From positions 8,946,745 through 9,010,744 of the forward strand of contig BDGG01000001.1 in NCBI GenBank assembly GCA_001949185.1: a stretch of DNA of 64,000 nucleotides. The letters are read 5' to 3'. A program made the position numbers and the translations under genes. Shown one piece after another: positions 1-9,941 of the stretch (positions are counted from its first letter, which is position 1; every line of letters begins with the position of its first letter). The DNA is from Ramazzottius varieornatus (Eukaryota > Tardigrada > Eutardigrada > Parachela > Ramazzottiidae). The notes under the pieces were generated by a model. The model was not told the DNA's origin. It ran no database searches and worked only from the letters and a program-made list of their open reading frames with translations.

Positions 1-1273
1 ATTTGCCCACCTCCCATATGCGTAACAGGTTCTGATTATGAAAAAGCTGGAAAGTATGAATTTACAAGCAAAAAACCAAGAAATGGGTAAGAAAGTATGG
101 TTTTAGTCTGCTTCCACCCAGTATTCGACCATATTCCGACCGAAACACTGCTTCATAATCAGGCCTGTTACGTATACGAATGTAGTATGCTGCGAACTTT
201 CTGACCCTTTTTTCAATAGGGATCGAGTCAAGGAGCTTTGCGCCGGCAAAGCTGTGAAAGGATTTGAGATTAAGCCTAGGAAGGCCTTCCGGTGGAGAAA
301 GCGGATTTTGCCCTTTGGGCTGTTGGGATGCCGTTGGGGAAGATAGGTTCTATTTTCTCTTGTTTTTATCCTACAATAACGGCTAGCGCATGCAGCTGGA
401 AGTTTCACTAGAAAGTGTGGTTCTTGGGAACTGACCCTGACCTTGCAGCCATTTCCAGTTTCGAGTGGCGCGCAGCGTTGACGCTGCACTATTTAATCAA
501 AAATGAATGCAACTGATGAATGCATGATCAAGTAGAGCTGTCCTATTGTTCTTTCCTATTGTGAGCCACCGTTGCCACATGCGCCCGTTGGGTTATCACC
601 AAGTGCGGCGCAGCTCTCGTCCTCACCAACGCACCCAGTATCAGTCTTGCCCCTTGATGTTTTCCTGTAATGAGCACTTCTTGCCAGATAGTTTAACCTG
701 GGAAGAAATGCGCCTGTCAGGAAGTCTACGTATGTTAAGAGCTTTCGTCAAACTAAAGCCAGTCTTGTTCCGATACGACAGCGGAACTGATTGAAAGCCG
801 GCCGCCCATGTTAAGTCTATGGCTATTAGCAGGACTGAATTCTGCCTTATGCATTAAAATACATTGCATCGGAACAACATTAACCAAAGCAGCGTTTCTG
901 TTAGCGAGGGTCAGCGGAAGCCGCCAAAATCCTATCCGGCGTCAGGAGACAAGGATAGCGCAGTACTTTTTGATAAGATAGCGCTAATCAGCTGTTACAC
1001 AATGTCAAGGAGGTGTAGTCGCCTTTAGATAAGCCATCATCACTTTCTCAAATTATAATACCAACCTCTCATCAAATTAGAAGAAAGTCGGTAAAGCGAG
1101 GGACTAGACAGCGCAATACGGGCTGCAACTGTCAAGTTGACCGACAGCTACCTACAGCAATTATTCAGGATGGGAGTATCCAGCGCAGCCCAGGCTGGCG
1201 GGGTGAGAAACTGACCAGCAAGCTGCCTTGCCACTTCCCGCCACCATCTCCTGACGCTTTTTACCTTTTTCAG
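1..1273. other. Upstream region of GLUT gene; no gene recognised
   Basis: No coding region that I can support. It should contain the 5' exon(s) and promoter of the transporter gene, because the first recognisable exon at 1274 opens in mid-protein after a good acceptor (tttttcag). A short foldback lies at about 21-172, where CGTAACAGG near 21 faces CCTGTTACG ending near 172. A minus-strand open frame at 103-489 matches nothing I know and overlaps the foldback. Confidence 0.5.
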
Positions 1274-3720
1274 GGTGTCACAAAGACGTTGGCCTTCTCC
1301 ATCTTCACTGCCGCCTTTGGATCTTCCTTCTTGTTCGGATACCACATTGGCGTCATGAATGCTCCTCAAACGGTCAGCTGCTGTACAACTATGAGCATTC
1401 CTTTGACGCTACCCTTGCTGGTACAGATTTAGCGGCGCAGTACATGCATGCTTTTCTTTCCACACAGATTATCGGCTTGTGGATTCGCCAGGTCAAGTGC
1501 AAACGGAACAATGGGGTTGTCAGTCAGGAAGAAGGTGAAAGCGACGACGTGTGGTGCTCCAAACTGGACGCTGCTGGCGAAACCAACATGTTCAAGAATG
1601 TGGAGCTGAATACCCTGTGGACCCTTATCGTGGCCATGCTGTCAACGGGGGCCCTCATCGGCGCACTCTCCACCAACTTCTTTGCCACCAAATTTGGCAG
1701 GTCGGTCCATCCAACCCTTCGTCCCCTCTTTCCACTAACAAATGGCACTGGATAAGCAATTTCTGACGTAGACGAACCACCTTGTGGTACAACAGCTTGA
1801 CGGGAATCTTGGCGGCGGCCATCTTGGGTTTCGCCTATTTGGCCAACTCTTTTGAGATGCTGATTGTTGGACGCCTCATTGCTGGCTTTAACGCCGGTAA
1901 GCTTTATTTCGATCATGGCTTCTTAAGTGAAAACTGATATCCACACATTGTGTGAAAGCTCGGCATGTAGACTGGGCCAGATTGTTCTACCAAGTGGCGC
2001 ACCTACCCAGTATCACTGGGCGAAGGGGTACGCCACTTGCATGACGGATGTTGTCCAGTTTGCCTTTGGTCCCAGTTGTATAGTATGAATATTAATATTA
2101 GGTATCAGCTCGGGCCTTCCTCCAATGTACTTTAGCGAGATATCGCCGGCCTCACTGAGAGGAGCCTTAGGGACGGTCCACCAGTTGTCCATCGTCATTG
2201 CCATCTGGTTCTCGCAAATCTTTGGCCTACCCTACATCCTGGGCAACGAGTGGGGATGGCCCATCCTGCTGGGCTTCAGTGCAGTGCCCGCAGTGTATCA
2301 ACTGGTCGCTCTGGCCTTTTGCCCGGAATCGCCCACCTACCTTTATGTGGAGAAACGAGAGGAAATCGCCGCCCGCAGTGGTACGTCGGCATATCATTCT
2401 CCACAGGGGCCCAGTCTTGCAGCTGACACTTGCTGCTGTACTTTCAGCGCTGATCAGGCTGCGCGGAACGTCCAACGTGGAAGCCGAGCTGGAGGAAATT
2501 CGCCAGGAGTATGAAAAGACCAAGAATGACCCGGCCATCTCCATCGCCGACCTCTTCAGAGACAGCTTCCTGAGGCAAGTCACCCTCATTGCCGGGGGCT
2601 TGATGCTGTGCCAGCAGCTCTCCGGCATCGACGCCGTACGTCCCACCCCCCATGACATGTCTTGCCACCAATGAACATAAGAAGAGTCAGTTTCTGACAA
2701 ATGTTGCAGGTGATGTTTTACTCGACGGCCATCTTCAAGTCGGCCGGCCTACAGGAAGGCAATCAAGCGGTTTACGCCACCATCGCCACTGGTGGCGTCA
2801 ACGTCCTCATGACCGTCGCCTCTCTCTTCCTGGTGGAGAAAGCCGGCCGCAAAGTCCTCCTCTTGATCGGGTTGGTCCTTAATTCTGCCCAACTTGCAGA
2901 AGCCTACAGACCAGACAATACTGTATAATTATCAGCCCAACCATTTGAGAAATGGTATTATTATGGCAACAGGTACAGCGGCATGCTGGTCTTCATGACG
3001 CTGCTAACCATCTTCATGTTGCAAACCGTAAGTGCAGCCCAAGCAGCCTCAGTGCAGCTAGGATGCCTCTTGTATGCCGCGATCCATGGTCCGACATGGT
3101 GACGTTGTAGAAAGCCACGGAGCCACCGGTGGAAGAAGCTCGGCCTATCGGCGGCATGAATCCCTTCGCTATCGGTAGCACCATCTGTCTCATCGGCTAC
3201 ATCGTCTTCTTCGCCACGGGACCAGGTTCGTAACGTAACCGTACCCCGTAACGTCAACAATAACCCGATGGCTGAAACTGACAGGCTCGATCCCATGGTT
3301 CCTGGTGTCTGAGCTCTTCACCACCGCACCACGCGCGGCTGCCACCAGCGTGGCCGTTGGTGTCAACCGCTTCTGCAGCCTGCTCATCGCCATCACCTTT
3401 CCCTACTTGAACGTACGATCAACGCCACTTCCTCCTTCGTCTTAAACGGCAGATATATCAACGGCTGAAAGGATATAATATATCCAATCTTGTCTTTATA
3501 GAACGCCATCAACGAGTACACCTTCATCATCTTCGTCACCATCCTGACGCTTATCATCATGTTCACAAAGTTTTTCGTCATCGAAACAAAAGGCAAAACA
3601 ACGGAGCAAGTGCAACATGAGCTTCGATACGGAAGTAAGCATCGAGCGATACAGGGGGACGACGTCAAGTACCCAAGCAGGCCTCCATTGGGAGTCGATC
3701 AAGCCGAAGCCCGCCTCTAG
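1274..3720 (+). CDS. GLUT-type facilitative hexose transporter (SLC2A family), 5' end incomplete
   Basis: Major facilitator superfamily sugar transporter that moves hexose across the plasma membrane by facilitated diffusion. Exons: 1274-1372, 1468-1700, 1772-1896, 2102-2380, 2448-2635, 2710-2870, 2973-3027, 3111-3225, 3285-3412, 3502-3720, giving 533 visible residues. Family marks in order: '[11 protein letters not shown]' in TM1, 'ATKFGRR' after TM2, '[12 protein letters not shown]' before TM5, 'PESPTYLY' at the end of TM6, '[13 protein letters not shown]' in TM7, '[12 protein letters not shown]' in TM10 and the terminal 'ETKGKT'. The QLS-type TM7 resembles class I GLUTs. The starting methionine exon was not found. 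The fourth intron (1897-2101) carries one copy of the intronic palindrome. The stop codon is 44 bp from the stop of the convergent BTB gene. Confidence 0.92.
1991..2039. repeat. Intronic ~50 bp palindrome, copy 1
   Basis: Left arm CAAGTGGCGCAC, right arm ending TACGCCACTTG, with a loop of about 25 nt. It lies in a GLUT intron. Confidence 0.85.
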
Positions 3721-3764
3721 AAAGAGCAGAAACAACTAGTATCCATCCAGTAGGGCCACCTAGC

Positions 3765-5769
3765 TCATGTATCAGACTTGTCACTGTAGATTTGCTCGAA
3801 TGCCTGGTTGAAAGTTTGATGTGCCAGACGACCACCGCCTTTGGTCACCAGCGAGCCGTTATGGTTAAAGGTCATCTGGCTGAAGGACGGGCTATTTTGC
3901 AGGCTTGCCGCCCTGCTGTGATTCCTGCTGGCCTTGCCCGATACTGACAGACATTGATAGTAATCCAACGGTTCCATAAAGTGCAACGAGCCTTCGCCCT
4001 TCTCTTTCATCCATTTCCCCTGCACACTGCTTTTCAACGAACTGCCATCGTCAGCAGAAGCCACATGTCTTTGCGGGTTAGGCTTGATGGACATGGTGGG
4101 GCTATTCATTTCTTTGGCCTGTGAATGCAAGCTGGAAATGAGAGAGAGGGAGGAAAGGCTTCTGGCCGAGGTCTTGGTTAGGTAACTCGGCTCGCCGTCA
4201 TTGGAAGGTTGCTGGTCGACTAGTCCATCAGACTTTGGAGCCAGCTTCTTATCCATGACAGAGGAGAAGCGTTCAAGTACAGCCAGGTTCCTTGGCGGCG
4301 CTAGTTCGAACTGTTCAAGAAACGACAGGTCGTTTTCCAAGATGAAGGGCCTTGCTATATAGGCCGTTTGCACCAAGTCAGCTATAGCCTTGGTTGCCAT
4401 CACTTGCGCCTCTTGGGCTTGACAGCTGGTGAGCTCCTCCACCGTCATAAAGTGAAAGCGGACACACTTCATCACTTTGACGAAATGAGCACTTCGTACA
4501 GCGCGATGGGCGTTCAGCCACTGCAGAGCCCAGGTGAAGACCTGCAGCTCCGACGCGACAGCCAGACCGTCGGCACCGAGTAGACGACAAACTTCGGCCA
4601 CTTCCAAGGCCACAAAGTCACCGCCAGTTGCAATCACCTGAAAGCGCTGCAGCAGCTTGGACCAAGCAATGTCGTACAGAGGATGATCAGGGTCACCTTG
4701 AAAGACTAGCGGTAACAAGGCCTCGTCCACCAGCATCTTGTCGCTGGTTTCCACAATCTCTTCCTCAAGACATGTCAAGCCGAAAAACTCGACGGCCGTC
4801 ACCACTTCAGCCAAATTCTCGTAAGCAAACTGCAAAGACAACCCAATCAAACCTTTATGGCCACAATATGGGCATCGTTATGTTGCCACCTCGGCAAATA
4901 AACTCGACAAGATCCTTTCACCAAGCGGCGCACCCTTCCAGACATTTACGCTGCAACAATGCGCCACTTCGGGGAGATACGAGGCAAAGGACAAAGTCGT
5001 TGTTTCAAGTGGCGCACGCTTCCAGTCTATTACACTGACAAGGTGCGCCACTTGGCAAGCGAATAGCGTAGATTCATTTGCCGAGAGCCCATTTTATTGA
5101 GCGCTTCATTTATATCCTTCTGTAGCCATGCCAAAGAGGGTTTTAAGCAAAGCGTACTTGGCACTGACCGTCATAAACGTAGTTCATAATGGCGGTGAAG
5201 GCCAGCGCGGTGACATCGCCGCCCACGTCCACCTGCGTCCTGGCCTTTAAGCTCCCGTTGGACGACGACGACAAGAACTTCTTCTTCTGGAAGCCATCAT
5301 GCAACAGAAACATGAGGGAATGCACAGGCGTGGCAGAGTTTCCAAAAGAAATGAGCATGTCACACAAGTGCATCTCCTCCAAAGAACGCTTGATATGCTG
5401 GAGACGACGTCGAGTGTGACTGAGTGAGGCCAACTTTTGCCGGTCGAAATCCACGCCTAAATTTCCTCCATCCTCTTCCTCACTGTGAGTCCCTGCTTCA
5501 AGCGCTACCTCAGCCGTTACAATGTCGTCTGGTTGTCCGAGGAAGAGCCAGCGTCTGTTGGTAAGATTTTCCTCCTCAGGGCTGCTGTACGATTCCGGGC
5601 TAATGGTCTGTCTTCCCATCGCTGACAAGGACAAGGTTTCAGCTACCGACACCTCCGACTGTAACTCATCACTAGCCGACTCTAAGCTGCTCAAATCAGC
5701 ACTGGTGTCAGATATCGTCACAAAGTCGTGCATCCCACAATTCCCCTTCAATTCACTATTTTCCGTCAT
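3765..5769 (-). CDS. BTB-BACK domain protein (Kelch-like family without visible Kelch repeats)
   Basis: Probable substrate adaptor for Cullin-3 ubiquitin ligase, judged from the BTB plus BACK arrangement. Two exons, complement 5158-5769 and 3765-4829, give 558 residues. The first ~110 residues are Ser/Glu-rich and disordered. The BTB fold follows ('HLCDMLISFGN', 'AIMNYVYDG') and crosses the intron into 'NLAEVVTAVEFFGL'. The BACK region has 'LLQRFQVIATGGDFVAL' and 'VFTWALQWLNAH'. The C-terminal ~170 residues are Ser-rich with no Kelch blades. The 328 bp intron (donor gtacgc, acceptor ctttgcag) holds two palindromes. The start ATG at 5769 is the first in the open frame. Confidence 0.85.
4922..5055. 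repeat. Intronic palindromes, copies 2 and 3 (pair)
   Basis: Two units at about 4922-4970 and 5006-5055, separated by ~35 bp, inside the single intron of the BTB-BACK gene. Copy 3 has full arms (CAAGTGGCGCACG / GGTGCGCCACTTGG). Copy 2 has CAAGCGGCGCAC in one arm. Confidence 0.85.
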
Positions 5770-6078
5770 CCTTCACTTCACAGAGTTTCCCCACAATTAA
5801 GAACCTCGACAAAAAGTCTTCTATTACGAAGCGGTAGACGACAGTTTCAACAGCCAGGACAAGTTTCAGTGGTGGCAAAGATTGGAATGTTACCATAGTT
5901 CCCACTCCATTGGGAGATATTGTGGTCGCCTACTGTGGAATGCCACAGTGGACCAATACCTTCTTTACAGGACGACAGCAGTATTCGTGCCAAAAGACAA
6001 AGTCTTATATCACAGGGGGTACCTGGTCAAGCACTAGACTTCCGCTACGATGGAAGTGTCAGACTCTTGTCCTTCTTT
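5770..6078. other. Gap between BTB-BACK start and NXT1 end
   Basis: Both flanking genes are on the minus strand, so this should hold the NXT1 3' UTR and the BTB-BACK promoter. I see no coding region or repeat here. Confidence 0.4.
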
Positions 6079-6851
6079 TCATTCTTGCATACCGACGCTC
6101 CATAGTTCCGATTTCAGCATGGAGTCCGTGTTGCAGTTCTGATGCCTACACCAAGCCGTAGAGATACGTAATGTTAGCCGCAACACAGATACGTAAATGA
6201 CAGCATGCCTACCGGAAGTTGTCCGATTGGATTTTCCAGGTGCCGCTTTTGGCCGAGATAACGAAGGTTTCGTAAAAGTCAAACTTTCTGGGGTCGGCAT
6301 TTGAATCGTCAAAGCTTCGCGATTCTCCGCTGCTACCTCCGTACTTGACGCGGCCTGTTACCAGGATCAGGATGGCTGGCGCACCTTTTAGATATGTTTC
6401 TAGACACCAGATAAGTCTGAAATTCTCCTTATAGTATACCAACAAGTATATACTAAAAGTTGAAGCCTACCGGCAATTTCGTGAGCATCATAGCTCAAGA
6501 CTTTCGTCAGCGACTTTGGCAGGTTTTCATACAGCTTGCCGATGGCTTCCGCTCCCTCGAAACCATGACCATTGAAGATGACTTTTCCGCCCTCTTCGTA
6601 CATGTTCTTTACCGTCTGCAAGGATCATCGACAACGTAGTTATAATGACCATAATTAGCACAAAGTACACGTCATAGTTTCGCGGTAGGCTAGTACGGTC
6701 AGCTTGACACCGCTGATTTTGAACGCGGATGCCAATGACGTACATGCCGTTCTTCGTCCAAACGTTTGTAGAAACGGTTGAGAAAGCCCTGAGCTGCAGC
6801 ACAGGTCTCGGCGATCCTCACTTCCCTGGCCAAGGCGTCCGCAGCAGCCAT
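6079..6851 (-). CDS. NXT1: NTF2-related export protein (NXT1/p15)
   Basis: NTF2-fold partner of the mRNA export receptor NXF1/TAP at the nuclear pore. Exons on the complement: 6744-6851, 6471-6615, 6213-6384, 6079-6145, giving 163 residues. It starts 'MAAADALAREVR' and shows 'AAAQGFLNRFYKRLDEER' (helix 1), 'VIFNGHGFEGAEAIGKLYE' (the family's 'WNG...G...I..F' stretch), 'VTGRVKYGG' and 'GTWKIQSDNFR'. The end is ambiguous: read straight on, TAG follows the Arg codon and gives 142 residues, close to the human length of ~140. The same bases form a donor (CG/gtaggc) that splices to an exon beginning 'HQN', restoring the family's FR-x-Q. It lies head to head with the SRSF10-like gene. Confidence 0.85.
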
Positions 6852-7392
6852 GCGCCAGTGTGACACTCCGCTATCTACAGTCCTGGTCCCCCCAACTATC
6901 ACGGGTCTATCCACTTGACCCAGATACTCCAGGATACTCCTGCCACAAATACTACTAACCGCCAAGAAGTCACCAGATCCTGAGAAAGAAAAATCGTTAA
7001 GAAAAGTTAACAGATTCCACAAGTACAAACAGCACAATTAGCACATTGCGAAAAAAACGTCTGGGACTGTGGGTTTATCTTTCAGCCGCTCCGTCTGACT
7101 GTGCAAAGTGGAGCGGAGCGGCAAACCGTGGTTCGGCTTATCTCGCTTCCCACTGGTAACGACTCGCCTCTTTTCCAGTTCCAGTTCCACTGAAGTAACG
7201 ACGAATCCACCTTTCCTGTCTGGATTCCGGGATATGCCTGTGATGAAATCCGCTTGTCGGTTGACATAAATAAAATTGTTCCTGAGCCTCCTTCGTTTTT
7301 CACGTTCCGTGCGAAGCTGTGATTGACGTGGAGGAAAGTTTGGAGTTGTTTCTTATTGGGGCCGATCGTGGAGGGAAGGTGATTTGCTGGAG
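6852..7392. promoter_or_regulatory. Shared 5' interval of NXT1 (-) and SRSF10-like (+)
   Basis: These 541 bp separate the two start codons and must contain both promoters and 5' UTRs. A bidirectional promoter is inferred from the spacing. I saw no convincing TATA box or initiator. Confidence 0.45.
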
Positions 7393-8927
7393 ATGCCTTC
7401 GCGAGACGATGATCGTCCTGTGGGCAACGGCACTGACCGTCGGGGAGGAAAGCCGAACTCCAGCTTGTACGTTCGCGGGGTGGCCGAAGAGACCAGGTCA
7501 GTTCCTTCTTGCTTACTTTCTGATCTGTGGCTGAGAGGATCCGCCACATATTCCTCTTTTTACAGGAATGAAGAGCTGAAGGAAATGTTTGCCAAGTTTG
7601 GACCTGTCAAGGACGTCTATATTCCTCTCGGTAAGCCACTACCCCTTCACCTCCCAGACCATCTTGCATTTTCTCCCTTCCTTCTGGGCTAACCCATGTT
7701 ATACTGTAGACTATTATACTCGTCGAGCAAGAGGATTCGCATATGTCCAGTAAGTCATTTCTCAGTATTAATTTACAGTAATACAGGGAGATATGTTTGT
7801 AAATCGGTGAACGTGAACTCGTATATTAAAGTGTATGATAGGGATTGGTTTGTCAGCGTGTCTTCCATTACAGTATTGGTAGCCCGCAAAAAGGTTGTCT
7901 CTGTCCCAAGCTAAAGTTAAAGTCAAGTTAAGTCAAGTGACGGAAAGAGTTGTGGCCTTTTCCTTCATCGGCCAAGAGTTGCCTGAAAGACGAAAGCCAA
8001 AGCCAAGTCAGCACTAAGATAGGTTTGCCAGCAGCTGTCCGGCAAGAATCTGTGGTAAAAGGGGCCTGTCATCTCAAGATGAGTTGCAAGCAAGATGGCC
8101 GAAAGAGCAAAGTGGCGCTTCCGCTGTAAAGAGAAAGACTTGCTCATGTTGGCCGCTGTCTATTGTGTTCCTAATTGCAAGATTACAGGTTTGAAGAGTT
8201 GCGGGACGCCGAAGATGCTCTGGCTGCTGTAGATGGAACCAGACTGCATGGCATGTCGCTGGAAGTGGAGTTTGCCCAGGGAGACCGCAAAAGTCAGTTG
8301 GCTGTCACACCACCACCTCGTAATATTCCATTGTACTTTATCGTTGCAGCACCCAATGACATGAAGGGAAAGGAGCGCGGAGGTGGCGGTGGCCGAAATG
8401 GCAATGGGGCAGGACGCCGCGATGGTCGCAATGGCCGAGGCCGATACGATGATCGTAGAGGAGATCGCGATCGAGACCGTGGCTATTCTCGCGAACGAGA
8501 ACGGTCTCGTGACCGTGGAGACCGGTAAGTCAACAAACTTGACAAGCTCGTTTTTCCACGTCGCGCACCTTTCCAGCTAATAACGCCGGTAACATGCGCC
8601 ACTTGTTGACTTTGCTTTGCAAGTGACGCACGTTTGCAGTGTCATTGGCTAGAAGTGTGCGCCACTTCAAGACGCGATCTTGCTGAGCTTGTTTACCGAG
8701 CCGCTGTCATCTCCTCGACTGTGCTAACACATTTTCTTGTTGTTGGTAGACGTCGTCGTTCACGCAGTGGGGATCGAGATCGCCGACGGTCTGATCGGGA
8801 TGAGCGGGATGGTCGGGAGCGTCGTCGTTCCCCGTCGCCCAGACGCCGCTCGCCTTCCCCCAAACGACGCTATTCTCGTTCACCAAGCCGTTCTCCTCGA
8901 CACTCACCTCGTCGTGATAGACGTTGA
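7393..8927 (+). CDS. SRSF10: SR-family splicing factor, SRSF10-like
   Basis: Nuclear RNA-binding splicing regulator. Exons: 7393-7496, 7566-7630, 7710-7749, 8189-8292, 8350-8524, 8750-8927, giving 221 residues. One RRM occupies roughly residues 24-100, with RNP2 'LYVRGV', 'FGPVKDVYIPLDYYTRR' and RNP1 'RGFAYVQF'. It ends in 'EVEFAQGDRKTPNDMK', the signature of SRSF10/SRSF12. The tail is Gly/Arg-rich, then an RS domain with many Arg-Ser and Arg-Asp pairs and 'SPSPRRRSPSPKRR'. The third exon is only 40 bp. Intron 7750-8188 is long for this genome, and intron 8525-8749 carries two palindromes. Phosphorylation of the RS region is family knowledge. Confidence 0.93.
8556..8668. repeat. Intronic palindromes, copies 4 and 5 (pair)
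   Basis: Units at about 8556-8605 and 8620-8668 in the last intron of the SRSF10-like gene, separated by ~15 bp. Arm matches are imperfect (ACGTCGCGCAC and CAAGTGACGCAC), but both right arms keep TGCGCCACTT. Confidence 0.8.
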
Positions 8928-9941
8928 GAACAAGTTCATAATTTTTTATTCTGCGCTTTTGTTCGCTGCTTATAACGGAAGTTTTCCTTGTTCCTCGCTG
9001 ATAGCTTTGCTTCGTAAGTCGGACTACGGTCACTACGCACTGTTACGCACGATGTTACGTCTCATCCTACCCTACGAATAATGTATCACGTACGAAGTAA
9101 CTCACCCACTAAAAAGCGTGTTCAACCCATGGCGAGGCGCGAAGATCTAGACATGAATTTACCATTTGTTAGGAAAAAAGAGACTTTACCAGGCGAGATA
9201 ATACAAAGTTACCACCGTATCAAGAAGCGTGGCCACGAAGAAAAAGCAGTCATTCCCTGAGACAAACTCACAGGCATGCCAGCGAATACCACACGGCAAA
9301 AAAGCAGCAGGGTAAAGGTAAAGCCACAGAGAGTAAAACTGTAAAAGGGGAGATGATCAGTGTAAAAGCTAGGAGATGCAAGTTCTACACTGTACAGCAA
9401 AAAAAGAGGGTTAGCTAGTCAAACCAGGAATCCGCACTGTGCATTCACATCGTGTCAGGTAACGTCAGCATCACCACTTTGGACTGAAGCTTGAATTTGA
9501 TCCCAGTGAGAGTGAAAGATCCGCTGTCAGAGCAACTTTCCATACTATCTTCTCGTCCTCTTTTTGGTCAGAAGGAGAGATGATTCCCCGACATTTGACT
9601 GGCTAGTCAGCAGTGAAGAAACCCTCCCCATTCCGACGGCTTTTCCCTTTTTCCTTCTGGCTTTGTAGTTTTCTTCTTTCTTTCTTTCAGGAATATGCGG
9701 CGTGATAACATCAAGAGAATAAAAGATAAAAAGACAAAAGAGTATATCGGAATATGGCTGTGTGAATATCTGATGTACGGTTTGGTTGAACAGGACTGAA
9801 AAAGATTGAAGGTTTGGTGCCAATTGGAGACCGAGGCAAAGTCACAGATTGATTAGGGGCAAAACACGGACACTTCCCGTCCATACTTCCGATGAGAGCT
9901 TGCACGCACATCCTTGCATTCTAATACCGGTAACACAATCA
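8928..9941. other. Convergent 3' region between SRSF10-like and GW182 genes
   Basis: About 1 kb between two facing stop codons, expected to hold both 3' UTRs. No coding region, RNA gene or palindrome copy was recognised. Confidence 0.5.

Noticed and set aside
103-489. 128-residue minus-strand ORF at the left edge
   Set aside because: No domain, low-quality composition, and it overlaps a foldback. Probably a chance frame.
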